Source: Salipiger abyssi (GTDB lineage: Bacteria > Pseudomonadota > Alphaproteobacteria > Rhodobacterales > Rhodobacteraceae). Taken from it: a stretch of DNA of 64,000 nt. The position numbers and the translations under genes are program-made. Where the stretch lies: contig NZ_JAEKIS010000009.1 in assembly GCF_017311415.1 (NCBI RefSeq), positions 1-64,000 on the forward strand, read 5' to 3'. Under the pieces are notes generated by a model. It saw only the letters and a list, made by a program, of their open reading frames with translations, was not told the origin of the DNA and did no database searches. The number at the start of each line of letters is the position of its first letter. The first letter of the stretch is position 1. Of this stretch, positions 7,904 through 16,243 are shown piece after piece.

Positions 7904-8365
7904 ATGTCCGAAATGACGCAACACGAAACCGCCGCAGAGACCGCCCGCCCCAGCGACCCCGCCGAGGTGGCGCTCGATGCCGCCCCCGACACCAGCGCCG
8001 CCGCCACGCAGGAGGAGCGCGAGACCTGGCCCGCGGTGTGGAAAGGCTTTCGCCGGCGCTGCCCGAATTGCGGCACGGGCCCGATCCTGAGCAGCTATCT
8101 CAAGGTGCGCGACCATTGCCCGGTCTGCCGCGAAGAGCTGTTCCACCATCGCGCCGATGACGGTCCGGCCTACCTGACCATCCTGATCGTCGGCCATATC
8201 ATGGCGCCGGCACTGCTTTGGGTATTCACCACCTGGCGCCCGGAGCCGCTGATCCTGATTACCATTTTCTCCATTGGCTGCATCGGCTTGTCGCTCTATC
8301 TTCTGCCGAGGCTGAAAGGGGCGATCGTGGCATTCCAGTGGGCGCGCCACATGCACGGGTTCTAG
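7904..8365 (+). CDS. DUF983 family zinc-ribbon membrane protein
   Basis: A 153-residue protein. The N-terminal 40 residues are acidic and low in complexity. A zinc ribbon follows (CPNCGTG ... CPVC), then two membrane helices (YLTILIVGHIMAPALLWVF and PLILITIFSIGCIGLSLYLL). This is the DUF983 architecture, common in alphaproteobacteria next to NUDIX or cytochrome oxidase genes; the function is unknown. A strong ribosome site (GGGAGGAGACGAGG) precedes ATG 7904. The stop TAG at 8363-8365 is followed closely, in the same frame, by the NUDIX gene. Confidence 0.88.
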   Translation: MSEMTQHETAAETARPSDPAEVALDAAPDTSAAATQEERETWPAVWKGFRRRCPNCGTGPILSSYLKVRDHCPVCREELFHHRADDGPAYLTILIVGHIMAPALLWVFTTWRPEPLILITIFSIGCIGLSLYLLPRLKGAIVAFQWARHMHGF

Positions 8366-8403
8366 CGTGAGGAGGCGCGGCACCCGCGCCGCGCCCAGGC
8401 GTC

Positions 8404-8413
8404 AGGAGGAGGA
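8404..8413 (+). promoter_or_regulatory. Strong Shine-Dalgarno ahead of a non-standard start
   Basis: AGGAGGAGGA lies seven bases (six intervening) before the ATC at 8420 in the NUDIX frame. No ATG, GTG or TTG lies at the right distance; the first usual start (GTG 8453) is about 40 bases downstream and has no comparable ribosome site. This decides the start proposed for the next gene. Confidence 0.6.
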
Positions 8414-8419
8414 CGAGGC

Positions 8420-9106
8420 ATCGACAAGACGGCGATCCGAGACGCGGCCACGGTGATCGTGATGCGCGACCGCGACAGCGCACCGCGCATCCTGATGGGC
8501 CAGCGCGGCGCCGCTGCGGCCTTCATGCCCAACAAATTCGTCTTTCCCGGCGGGGCGGTAGACCGCGAAGACGCCGATGTGCCGCTGACCCGGCCGCTGC
8601 CGCCGCTTTGCCAGACCCGGCTGTCCGAGGATTCGCGCGCCGGCATGGCGCATCCGCTGGCGGTGGCGGCGATTCGCGAGCTCTGGGAGGAAACCGGCCT
8701 GATCCTCGGCGCCCCCGGCGACTGGGCCGACCCGCCCGCCGACTGGCGCAGCTTTGCCGCCACCGGCCATGTGCCCGATGCGTCGGCGCTGCGCTTCGTG
8801 TTCCGCGCCATCACACCGCCGGGCCGTCCGCGCCGCTTCGACGCCCGGTTCTTTCTCGTCGATGCCGATGCCATCGCCACCAACCCCGACGATTTCTCCG
8901 CCGCCAGCGACGAGTTGAGCCACCTGCAATGGATCGGGCTGGAGGAGCTGAGGCATTTCGACATGCCCTTCATCACCGAGGTGGTCCTTGCCGAGGTCAC
9001 CGCGCTGACCCATGACGGCGCCCCGCCGGCGTCGGTGCCGTTTTTCCGCAACGATGACGAGGAAAGCCTGTTCCTGCGCCTCAAGGGCTATCCGATGACC
9101 GAGTGA
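8420..9106 (+). CDS. NUDIX hydrolase, probable ATC start
   Basis: A NUDIX-fold hydrolase of about 228 residues. The Nudix box is split in the way seen in the large CoA-pyrophosphatase or NUDT19-like branch: FPGGAVD, then AVAAIRELWEETGL (consensus GX5EX7REUXEEXGU). The substrate cannot be assigned. The N-terminus usual for this family (DKTAIRDAATVIVMRD) lies upstream of the first GTG (8453), in frame and directly behind a strong ribosome site. I therefore propose initiation at ATC 8420; a shorter protein from GTG 8453 or ATG 8462 is the alternative. The frame is the same as that of the DUF983 gene, separated by its TAG. Confidence 0.8.
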   Translation: MDKTAIRDAATVIVMRDRDSAPRILMGQRGAAAAFMPNKFVFPGGAVDREDADVPLTRPLPPLCQTRLSEDSRAGMAHPLAVAAIRELWEETGLILGAPGDWADPPADWRSFAATGHVPDASALRFVFRAITPPGRPRRFDARFFLVDADAIATNPDDFSAASDELSHLQWIGLEELRHFDMPFITEVVLAEVTALTHDGAPPASVPFFRNDDEESLFLRLKGYPMTE

Positions 9107-9166
9107 GGCGGTGGTGGTTCAGGGTTTTTCGCGCGGCGGCGGCTGGCGGAGAGACGGTCATGCGAA

Positions 9167-9233
9167 CGGTGGGCAGATTGCCCACCCTACCTTACCCGAA
9201 CGCTGCCTCTTAGGGTGGGCAATCTGCCCACCG
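9167..9233. repeat. Dispersed palindrome family A, inverted pair
   Basis: Two copies of the palindrome GGTGGGCAGATTGCCCACC followed by CTA, in opposite orientation (9168-9189 and 9211-9232), separated by about 20 bases. Each copy can form an 8-bp stem with a 3-base loop, or the two can pair with each other into a long hairpin. The pair sits between convergent genes (NUDIX and the 161-residue membrane protein) and could serve as a two-way terminator. Related copies occur at 24341, 24560, 36836 and 43030. Confidence 0.85.
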
Positions 9234-9255
9234 AACCGTCAACCTAACCGTCGGC

Positions 9256-9741
9256 TCAGAGATATCCGCGCCAAGCCAGTAGTCCCAAAACCAGCACAAA
9301 GACCACCAACAGGTTCAGCATCACCGCTGCGAGCAGCGCCAGCCACCTCCCCCGCCGCCGATCCGCAATATCGAGACGCTTGAGATGCAACTCAACACGC
9401 CCCGCCGCGGCGAGAACGGCGGCCCGGTCGATCATCCGCGCAAGCCGGGGATGGCCCGCCATATGGCGCGCCTCGGCCACTTTTTCCAGATCGCCGCGCA
9501 GTGCCCGCGGCAGCGCCCGGCGCGCCCGTGCCGCACGCCCCTCGAGCGCACCGCGCCGCAACGACAGCTTTTCCTCGAAAAGCCGCTCGAGCCGCGCCAC
9601 CGCGCCGCCGATCTCCGGATCCACCATCATCGTCATGCCCGCCAGATCTGCGCAAATCCGCGCCCGATGCAAGCCCTTCGCGCGCGCCTGCGCAAAAACC
9701 GCGAAGGGAGCGCCCTGCCCCATTCCCTTCGCCGCGCGCAT
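9256..9741 (-). CDS. Hypothetical tail-anchored protein
   Basis: A 161-residue Arg/Ala/Leu-rich helical protein with one hydrophobic segment close to the C-terminus (LLAAVMLNLLVVFVLVLGLLAWRGYL), which suggests a tail-anchored inner-membrane protein with a cytoplasmic coiled-coil-like body. I do not recognise a family. It is divergent from the alpha/beta hydrolase gene with only 16 bp between the two starts, so the annotated start may be too long; an internal ATG near 9637 (MTMMVDPEIG) is a reasonable alternative. Confidence 0.65.
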   Translation of the reverse strand: MRAAKGMGQGAPFAVFAQARAKGLHRARICADLAGMTMMVDPEIGGAVARLERLFEEKLSLRRGALEGRAARARRALPRALRGDLEKVAEARHMAGHPRLARMIDRAAVLAAAGRVELHLKRLDIADRRRGRWLALLAAVMLNLLVVFVLVLGLLAWRGYL

Positions 9742-9757
9742 CTCCTAGACAGAGCGC

Positions 9758-10522
9758 ATGCTGAATACGATCCTGCATGGCACGCCCGGTGCCGAACCGC
9801 CGCTTCTCATCGTCCACGGCCTCTTCGGCTCCGCCCGCAACTGGGGGGTGATCGCCAAGCGGCTGTCCGACGAGCGTCAGGTGATCGCCGTCGACCAGCG
9901 CAATCATGGCGAGTCGGCCTGGACCGAGAGCCACAGCTATCCCGACATGGCGGCGGATCTCGCCGAGGTGATCGATGCCCATGGCGGACGCGCCGACGTG
10001 CTCGGCCATTCCATGGGCGGCAAGGCGGCGATGGTGCTGGCGCTGACCCGGCCCGAGATGGTGGACCGTCTGATCCTCGCCGATATCGCGCCGGTGACCT
10101 ACGAGCATTCGCAGATGCAATATGTCGATGCCATGCGCGCGGTCGATCTATCGCGGGTCGAGAAACGCTCCGATGCCAGCGAGCAGCTCGCCCGCACTGT
10201 GCCCGACCCGACGCTTCAGGCCTTCTTCACCCAGTCGCTCGACGTCAAGGAGAAGCGCTGGAAGCTCAATCTCGACCTGCTGGCCAGGGAGATGCCCAAG
10301 ATCCTCTCCTTCCCCAAGATCGACGGCCGGTTCGACGGCCCCACCCTGTTCCTTTCCGGCGCTGAGAGCGACTACGTCAAACGCGACTACCGCGACCGGA
10401 TCCTGACGCTGTTCCCCGCCGCGCGCTTTGCCAAGATCCCCGGCGCGGGGCACTGGCTGCACGCGGAAAAGCCGCGCGAATTCGAGGCGGCGGTGCGCGC
10501 CTGCCTCGCCGCCGAGCGCTGA
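9758..10522 (+). CDS. Alpha/beta hydrolase (YbfF-like esterase)
   Basis: A 254-residue cytoplasmic alpha/beta-hydrolase. Visible elements are the oxyanion segment VHGLFGSARNW, DQRNHGES, the nucleophile elbow GHSMGG (Ser near residue 86), and the catalytic His in GAGHWLHAEKP near the C-terminus. Length and the GSARNW/RNHG pattern fit YbfF-type acyl-ester hydrolases related to the human ABHD11 group. The natural substrate is unknown. It stands alone, convergent with the LysR-type gene. Confidence 0.87.
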   Translation: MLNTILHGTPGAEPPLLIVHGLFGSARNWGVIAKRLSDERQVIAVDQRNHGESAWTESHSYPDMAADLAEVIDAHGGRADVLGHSMGGKAAMVLALTRPEMVDRLILADIAPVTYEHSQMQYVDAMRAVDLSRVEKRSDASEQLARTVPDPTLQAFFTQSLDVKEKRWKLNLDLLAREMPKILSFPKIDGRFDGPTLFLSGAESDYVKRDYRDRILTLFPAARFAKIPGAGHWLHAEKPREFEAAVRACLAAER

Positions 10523-10549
10523 CAGTTTCACGATTTCCGAAACTGGGCG

Positions 10550-11518
10550 CTACTCCCCCGCCAGCACCCGCAGCTCGCCTTCGAGCCAGGGAAGCTGGCG
10601 CAGCGCCGGGTCGATGACCAGTTCCGAGACCAGCTTGCGCATGGTGCGCGCCACATCGCGCGGCACCCGGTCGCTCCAGTCCGAGGCCGCAAACAGCGAG
10701 ATCGTGCGCGCGAAGGGCTGCACCGGCAGCGGATGCGCCTCCATCCGGTCGTGCAGCCGGCCCGCGCGCATATAACCCAGCGGCGTGGTGATGCTCCAGC
10801 CCACCCCGCGCGCCACCAGCGTCATCAGCGACAGATGCGCGCCGATCTCGAACCGTTCGGGGAATTCCAGTTGTTGCCGCGCCAGATGCGCCTCGATCTG
10901 CCGCCCGATGAGCTGCTCGCGATCGTAGCGCAGCATCGGCAGCGCGCGCATCAGCGCCTCTGCCCCGCCCGCCTCGGCCAGCGCGCCGCGGGCGCAGACC
11001 AGCACGAAAGGATCGCGCACCAGCGGGTATTCCACCACCCCGTCCAGCACCGCGCCGGAGCTTGCCGCGATGGCGATATGCAGCTTGCGCTCGCGCATCG
11101 CCTGGGCGATCTCGTGGCTCGGCGCGGTGACCAGCTTGAAGCGGCAGCGGGTCATGTTCTCGGCGAGAATCGTCACAAGCTGCGGCGTCAGATCGTTGTC
11201 GAAATCGTCGATCACGCCAAGATTCAGCGTGCTGAGATGGGTGAGATCCATCACCGTCAGCTCGTTCTGCGCCAGCCGCAGCTGGCCCAGCACGCTCTGG
11301 GTGCGCAGCAGGAAGGAGCGCCCGGCGGGGGTGAGCTGCATCGGCCGGCGGCCGTGATCGACCAGCTCCGCCCCCAGCGCCGCCTCGAGATTGCGCATCT
11401 GCTGGCTGACGGCGGGCTGGCTGAGCCCGGTCAGGTCGGCGGCCTGTGCCACCGAGCCGCTCGCGGCCAGCGCCTCGAACACTTCGAGCCCGCGCAGGGT
11501 CACCCCTTTCATCAGCAT
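10550..11518 (-). CDS. LysR-family transcriptional regulator
   Basis: A LysR-type regulator of about 322 residues. The N-terminal winged helix is clear (LEVFEALAASGSVAQAADLTGLSQPAVSQQMRNLE), followed by a linker helix and a periplasmic-binding-protein-like effector domain. No aromatic-degradation or amino-acid signature reveals the effector. Three close ATGs compete. The second (11518) was chosen because GCGGAGG lies six bases upstream, while the first (11524) abuts it. The neighbouring genes (a small lipoprotein upstream, a hydrolase convergent) give no clear target. Confidence 0.85.
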   Translation of the reverse strand: MLMKGVTLRGLEVFEALAASGSVAQAADLTGLSQPAVSQQMRNLEAALGAELVDHGRRPMQLTPAGRSFLLRTQSVLGQLRLAQNELTVMDLTHLSTLNLGVIDDFDNDLTPQLVTILAENMTRCRFKLVTAPSHEIAQAMRERKLHIAIAASSGAVLDGVVEYPLVRDPFVLVCARGALAEAGGAEALMRALPMLRYDREQLIGRQIEAHLARQQLEFPERFEIGAHLSLMTLVARGVGWSITTPLGYMRAGRLHDRMEAHPLPVQPFARTISLFAASDWSDRVPRDVARTMRKLVSELVIDPALRQLPWLEGELRVLAGE

Positions 11519-11631
11519 GGCCATCCTCCGCCGCGCCGCCCATGCCAGAGGGGCGACTTTCACCTTTTGTGAAACTCCGGGCGGTCGGGGTCAAGCGCGC
11601 AGGCGGCAGACCCGCCCGTGCCGTGCGGGGC

Positions 11632-11973
11632 TCAGACGCCCTTGCACATACGCTCGGCGCGGTCGACGAAGGCGCTGTAGCGCTTCCAGAAGGCCTCGTG
11701 GCTGGCGCGGTCGGACTGGCGGATCTCCTGCGCGCGATGCGGATCGCGGTAGAACCCCACGGCCATGCGCTGGTCGCCATTGCTCAGCTCGACATTGGCG
11801 GCGGCCTGGATGCAGCCGCAGAGCTGCGGGCTGCGCGCCTTGCGGTCGGACGAGATACAGGCATCGCTGATCGGTCCGCTCGCCATGCGCGTCACCCGGT
11901 AATCGCTGCGCGAGCCGCCGCCGCCGCATCCCGCGACCACGGCCAGCACCACTACAAAGGAAATCGCTCTCAT
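11632..11973 (-). CDS. Small lipoprotein, conserved in Rhodobacteraceae
   Basis: A 113-residue protein with a lipoprotein signal (MRAISFVVVLAVVAGC, lipobox VAGC). The mature part contains RVTRMASGPIS, three further cysteines in the ACISSD ... LCGCIQAAAN region, and WKRYSAFVDRAERMC near the end. I recall this small family from related bacteria, where it is sometimes labelled as an arginine transporter without evidence; I treat it as unknown. The start at 11973 gives the signal peptide and has a ribosome site (AGGATGGCAGGCGG). Confidence 0.75.
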   Translation of the reverse strand: MRAISFVVVLAVVAGCGGGGSRSDYRVTRMASGPISDACISSDRKARSPQLCGCIQAAANVELSNGDQRMAVGFYRDPHRAQEIRQSDRASHEAFWKRYSAFVDRAERMCKGV

Positions 11974-12168
11974 CCGCCTGCCATCCTTGCGCCTGCTCGT
12001 CCCCTCGGGGGCTTTGCGCCCTGCTCTGTGGGGAGGTTTTGACACAAAATGCCCCAAAACGCGGCGGGGTTCAATTCACCAGAGTGTCAGGTGGGCGGTC
12101 TGGTGCAGGCCTAGACAGCGCTCGAAAACCAAATGAGATGAAACTATCCCCTCTGAGTCGTCTCGGCA

Positions 12169-13644
12169 TCAGATGACACCGAACAGGAACAGCCCCAGCC
12201 TCACCATCTCCGCCAGAAGCGCCGACACTGTCAGGCCCAAGCGAAGCGTTTTGAATTCCGGGCTATCGAAGATCTGCGCGCCCTTCTTACTCGCCTTGTT
12301 CAATTCGTCACGAAGGAGCTTGATGCGAGACACCCGATAGAAGATCCGCGTCGTCTCGTCGACTCCGGGCAACGGTGGCGCGCCGCTCGGCGAAGGCTGG
12401 GTCGCATCGTTGAGGAGCTGAGGAATATCCGCGCGGAAATCCTCCTGCATGACCTCTTCGGACAGCTCTTCGAGAACCGGCAAAGCATCTTCGAGAAGCG
12501 CGCGGTCTTCCTCCGGCAGTTCCCTCAGCTTTTGCTGGGCAAGCCTGTCCCGGTTCTCCGCAACCTCGGGGTGATGCGCCCGGATCGCCAGCGCGCCCTC
12601 CTCGACCGCTTCGAGGAGCGCCTGATTGTCGTCGGTCTCCGCGAGTTCCTTGATCTCGAACTGACGCCGCAGGCTGATGGCGACGGAGGTATAGTCCAGC
12701 TCGATCCGCTGCGGATCGTTGGCATAGCGGGCATGGGTCCGGCGCAGCACGCGCACGTCGCGCATATCGTCCCGCAAGCCGTTGCGCCCTTGCAGGGCAT
12801 CGTCCAGCGCATCTTCGGTTCGGGAAAGCATGGCGCCGATGAGCGGTGCGTTCTCCATTGGCGCTGGGTCCACACGGAATTTTCCGGTCTCGGCGTTGAA
12901 GGATACCGTTTCCGCAAGTCGTGTTTTATCCGCGAGAAATTCAGCCTCAATCCGCGCGATCTCTTCGGCCACCCGGCGCGGAGCATCCTCGCCGGTCCAG
13001 ATCTCATCGGGGATCTCGGTGGCGATGCGGTATTGCAGATCGAAATCGAGCGGCTCGCCACGGTCGGCGGCCTCGTACCAGCGGATCCAGAAATCAAAAT
13101 TCGGATCAGAAGCCGAGATCGGTCTGGATCGTTTCAGGATGTCGGACAGAAAGTCGGGACGTTCGTCACCCCAAAGCAGCCTCGTCCTCAACGCCTCCAA
13201 GGAATGATCCGCGTCACTATGGACGGCGGCGAAGGCGGCGGAGCGGGCGGCGTCGGCGGCGGCGGAGCGGGCGGCGTCGGCGGCGGCGGAGCGGGCGGCG
13301 TCGGCGGCGGCGGAGCGGAAGGCGGCGGAGCGGGCGGCGGAGCGGGCGGCGGAGCGGGCGGCGTCGGCGGCGGCGGAGCGGAAGGCGGCGGCGGCGAAGG
13401 CGGCGTCGGCGGCGGCCTCTTTGATTTCGGGGGTTGGTGAAACAGCCGCAACCCCCGAAATCAGCATCGCACGTCCTGTCGAGAGCGCAAGTCTTCGATG
13501 CCTATCGGTGAGGCTGTTGTCGTCCCAAAGCCAGGCGATTGCCCACCAGCCCCGCATCGCCGCCCGCGTCGCGATCATGACGCAGATCTCCTGCGGCTGG
13601 GTCTTCAGCCACGCCTCGAATTCGTCGTCGTCCCTAAACGCCAC
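12169..13644 (-). CDS. Large unknown protein with Ala-rich tandem repeat
   Basis: A 491-residue protein with no family I recognise. Residues 1-70 are ordered and Trp-rich ([10 protein letters not shown]). Residues 77-140 are a tandem repeat built from SAAADAAR and SAAR. The rest is acidic and helical and ends in a hydrophobic stretch ([25 protein letters not shown]), which may anchor it in the membrane. No signal peptide is visible. It stands alone on the minus strand, divergent from lepA. The repeat is GC-rich and nearly identical at DNA level, so its length may vary between strains. Confidence 0.7.
   Translation of the reverse strand: MAFRDDDEFEAWLKTQPQEICVMIATRAAMRGWWAIAWLWDDNSLTDRHRRLALSTGRAMLISGVAAVSPTPEIKEAAADAAFAAAAFRSAAADAARSAARSAARSAAFRSAAADAARSAAADAARSAAADAARSAAFAAVHSDADHSLEALRTRLLWGDERPDFLSDILKRSRPISASDPNFDFWIRWYEAADRGEPLDFDLQYRIATEIPDEIWTGEDAPRRVAEEIARIEAEFLADKTRLAETVSFNAETGKFRVDPAPMENAPLIGAMLSRTEDALDDALQGRNGLRDDMRDVRVLRRTHARYANDPQRIELDYTSVAISLRRQFEIKELAETDDNQALLEAVEEGALAIRAHHPEVAENRDRLAQQKLRELPEEDRALLEDALPVLEELSEEVMQEDFRADIPQLLNDATQPSPSGAPPLPGVDETTRIFYRVSRIKLLRDELNKASKKGAQIFDSPEFKTLRLGLTVSALLAEMVRLGLFLFGVI
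13225..13416 (-). repeat. In-frame minisatellite coding for SAAADAAR / SAAR units
   Basis: Tandem units of 24 and 12 bases, almost perfect on the plus strand as gcggcgtcggcggcggcgga-like blocks. They encode Ser-Ala-Ala-Ala-Asp-Ala-Ala-Arg, with two shorter Ser-Ala-Ala-Arg units and two Ala-Phe-Arg interruptions. All units are multiples of three, so gain or loss would keep the frame. Confidence 0.9.
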
Positions 13645-13712
13645 GCCTACCCGCGCCCCATCTCACACAGCACCTTGACCGACCGCCCAAACCCCATCAT
13701 ATCCACGAAATC

Positions 13713-15512
13713 ATGACCGACCTCGCGCATATCCGCAACTTCTCCATCGTTGCCCATATCGACCACGGGAAATCCACCCTGGCCGACCGGCTGATCCAAT
13801 CCACCAACACCGTCACCGAGCGGGAGATGAAGGAGCAGTTGCTCGATGCCATGGACATCGAGCGCGAACGTGGCATCACCATCAAGGCCAACACCGTCCG
13901 CATCGAGTATATCGCCGATGACGGCGAAAAATACGTGCTAAACCTCATCGACACGCCCGGCCATGTGGACTTTGCCTATGAGGTGTCGCGCTCGATGCGC
14001 GCGGTCGAGGGCTCGCTGCTGGTGGTGGACAGCACGCAGGGCGTCGAGGCGCAGACGCTGGCGAACGTGTATCAGGCCATCGACGCCGATCACGAGATCG
14101 TCCCGGTGCTGAACAAGATCGACCTGCCCGCCTCGGAACCCGAACGCGTCAAGGAACAGATCGAGGACGTGATCGGCATCGACGCCTCCGAGGCGCTGCT
14201 GGTCTCGGCCAAGTCCGGCATCGGCATCAAGGAGACGCTGGAGGCGATCATCCACCGCCTGCCCGCCCCCAAGGGCGACCGCGACGCGCCGCTCAAGGCG
14301 ATGCTGGTGGATTCGTGGTACGACCCCTATCTCGGCGTGGTCGTGCTGGTGCGGATCATGGACGGCGTGCTGAAGAAGGGCGACAATATCAAGATGATGC
14401 AGACCGGGGCGAAATACCCGGTCGACCGCATCGGCGTCTTCCGCCCGGCGATGCAGACCGTCGACGAGCTCGGCCCCGGCGAGATCGGCTTTCTCACCGC
14501 GCAGATCAAGCAGGTGCGCGACACCAAGGTGGGCGACACGATCACCCATGAGAAGAAGGGCTGCGAGACACCCCTGCCCGGCTTCAAGCCTTCGGTGCCG
14601 GTGGTGTTCTGCGGGCTCTTCCCGGTGGATTCGGCCCAGTTCGAGGATCTGCGCGACGCCATCGAGAAGCTGGCGCTCAACGACGCCTCCTTCAGCTTCG
14701 AGATGGAGACCTCCGCCGCGCTCGGCTTCGGCTTCCGCTGCGGCTTTCTCGGGCTGCTGCATCTCGAGGTGATCCGCGACCGGCTGGAGCGCGAATACAA
14801 TATCGACCTGATCACCACCGCGCCCTCGGTCATCTACAATGTCTTCATGAAGGACGGCGAGCTGATCGAGCTGCACAACCCCGCCGACATGCCCGACATG
14901 TCGAAGGTGGCGCATGTGGAGGAGCCGCGGATCAAGGCGACGATCCTGGTGCCCGACGACTATCTCGGCGACGTGCTGAAGCTCTGCCAGGACCGGCGCG
15001 GCATTCAGCTCGACCTGACCTATGCGGGCAACCGCGCCATGGTGGTCTATGACCTGCCGCTCAACGAGGTGGTGTTCGATTTCTACGACCGGCTGAAATC
15101 GGTGACCAAAGGCTATGCCAGCTTCGATTACCAGTGGATCGGCTATCGCGAGGACAATCTCGTGAAGATGCAGGTGCTGGTGAATGACGAGCCGGTGGAT
15201 GCGCTGTCGATGATGGTGCATCGCGACCGCGCCGAGATGCGCGGCCGGGCGATGTGCGAGAAGCTCAAGGACCTGATCCCGCGCCACATGTTCAAGATCC
15301 CGATCCAGGCGGCCATCGGCGGCAAGGTGATCGCGCGCGAGACGCTCTCGGCGCTGCGCAAGGACGTGACGGCCAAGTGTTACGGCGGGGATGCGTCGCG
15401 GAAGAAGAAGCTGCTGGAGAAGCAGAAGGCCGGCAAGAAGAAGATGCGCCAGTTCGGCAAGGTCGACATCCCGCAGGAAGCGTTTATTTCCGCCCTCAAG
15501 ATGGACAGCTAA
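13713..15512 (+). CDS. lepA: Elongation factor 4 (LepA)
   Basis: A translational GTPase of 599 residues, the normal length of LepA/EF4, which acts on stalled or forming ribosomes. G1 is [10 protein letters not shown]2 lies in [14 protein letters not shown]3 is DTPGHVDF and G4 is NKID. The LepA-specific C-terminal domain is intact and ends [20 protein letters not shown] ... KMDS. It starts at ATG 13713 with a poor ribosome site. A long hairpin overlaps the stop codon. It is divergent from the Ala-rich repeat protein and appears to be transcribed alone. Confidence 0.97.
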   Translation: MTDLAHIRNFSIVAHIDHGKSTLADRLIQSTNTVTEREMKEQLLDAMDIERERGITIKANTVRIEYIADDGEKYVLNLIDTPGHVDFAYEVSRSMRAVEGSLLVVDSTQGVEAQTLANVYQAIDADHEIVPVLNKIDLPASEPERVKEQIEDVIGIDASEALLVSAKSGIGIKETLEAIIHRLPAPKGDRDAPLKAMLVDSWYDPYLGVVVLVRIMDGVLKKGDNIKMMQTGAKYPVDRIGVFRPAMQTVDELGPGEIGFLTAQIKQVRDTKVGDTITHEKKGCETPLPGFKPSVPVVFCGLFPVDSAQFEDLRDAIEKLALNDASFSFEMETSAALGFGFRCGFLGLLHLEVIRDRLEREYNIDLITTAPSVIYNVFMKDGELIELHNPADMPDMSKVAHVEEPRIKATILVPDDYLGDVLKLCQDRRGIQLDLTYAGNRAMVVYDLPLNEVVFDFYDRLKSVTKGYASFDYQWIGYREDNLVKMQVLVNDEPVDALSMMVHRDRAEMRGRAMCEKLKDLIPRHMFKIPIQAAIGGKVIARETLSALRKDVTAKCYGGDASRKKKLLEKQKAGKKKMRQFGKVDIPQEAFISALKMDS

Positions 15513-15528
15513 GTCCATCTTGAGGGCG
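15491..15528 (+). terminator. 16-bp perfect hairpin with the lepA stop codon in its loop
   Basis: CGCCCTCAAGATGGAC (15491-15506) and its exact complement (15513-15528) flank the six-base loop AGCTAA, which ends in the lepA stop TAA. No U-run follows, so it is not a classical intrinsic terminator. It may act as a transcript 3'-end or stability element. Confidence 0.6.
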
Positions 15529-15685
15529 CGCGGGCGACAGCGGGTTTGGCTATGCCAGATCCCGCGTGCCCGCACGGCTGAGGGGCGCACACCCCCACCG
15601 CTCTCCCCACCCGTCCCGGCCCCCGCGCCGGGACCACTCCCTCTCCATGGATGACAGGCCCGGCAAGTCGCGCTAAGCTTCCGCC

Positions 15686-15928
15686 ATGCCGACGGTCTTT
15701 CGCCATGACGGGTTCCGGCTCTTTTTCTATTCCAACGAGGGCGATCCTCGGGAGCCGGTTCATATACACGTCATGAAGGGCGGCGGCGAAGCGAAATTCT
15801 GGCTGCATCCGGTCAGCGTCGCGCGCAGTTCCGGGTTCGATGCCCGCGCATTGCGCCAGCTTTCGGGACTCGTGGCTGCGAATGCCGATCGGATAGAGGA
15901 TGCCTGGCATGAGTATTTCAGCGACTGA
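15686..15928 (+). CDS. DUF4160 family protein, possible toxin-antitoxin partner
   Basis: An 80-residue protein with the DUF4160 pattern: FRHDGFRLFFYSNEGDPREPVHIHVMKGGGEAKFWLHP, then a helical end LVAANADRIEDAWHEYF. The family is small, mobile, and nearly always followed by DUF2442, as here, with a 20-bp overlap. The pair is often listed as a candidate type II toxin-antitoxin module, but I know of no firm biochemical proof. The gene begins a visibly atypical patch between lepA and the DUF4168 gene. Confidence 0.8.
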   Translation: MPTVFRHDGFRLFFYSNEGDPREPVHIHVMKGGGEAKFWLHPVSVARSSGFDARALRQLSGLVAANADRIEDAWHEYFSD

Positions 15929-16163
15929 GGTGCGGTTCGACACCGATACGATGTGGGTGGGCCTGTCCGATGGCCGCACCCTCGGCGTGCCGTTAGCATG
16001 GTTTCCCCGGTTGCTGGAGGCATCCCCAGACGACCGCGCAGCAGTTCAGATTAGCGCGTTCGGGTTGCACTGGGAGACTTTGGACGAGGATATCTCGGTG
16101 CCCGCTCTGCTGGCGGGGTGGCGCGATGTACAATCTTCCCCAATAAACTCGTTAGTTTCCTGA
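15909..16163 (+). CDS. DUF2442 family protein, partner of DUF4160
   Basis: An 84-residue protein with DUF2442 features: VRFDTDTMWVGLSDGRTLGVPLAWFPRLLEA and FGLHWETLDEDISVPALL. Start 15909 was preferred over the in-frame ATG at 15900 because AGAGG lies nine bases upstream of it. It overlaps the end of the DUF4160 gene in another frame, so translation is probably coupled. In the toxin-antitoxin reading it would be the second component. Confidence 0.8.
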   Translation: MSISATEVRFDTDTMWVGLSDGRTLGVPLAWFPRLLEASPDDRAAVQISAFGLHWETLDEDISVPALLAGWRDVQSSPINSLVS

Positions 16164-16243
16164 AACTAGATTTCGTCTTGCATCATTCCTTCGACTAGTC
16201 AGATTAGGTTTCAACAAGAGAGATAAAGTGATCAGAGTAGACG

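Noticed and set aside
12532-13440. Long plus-strand frame rich in Gly opposite the Ala-rich repeat protein
   Set aside because: It is the antisense reading of the GC-rich repeat; it has no ribosome site or domain and overlaps a better minus-strand gene throughout.
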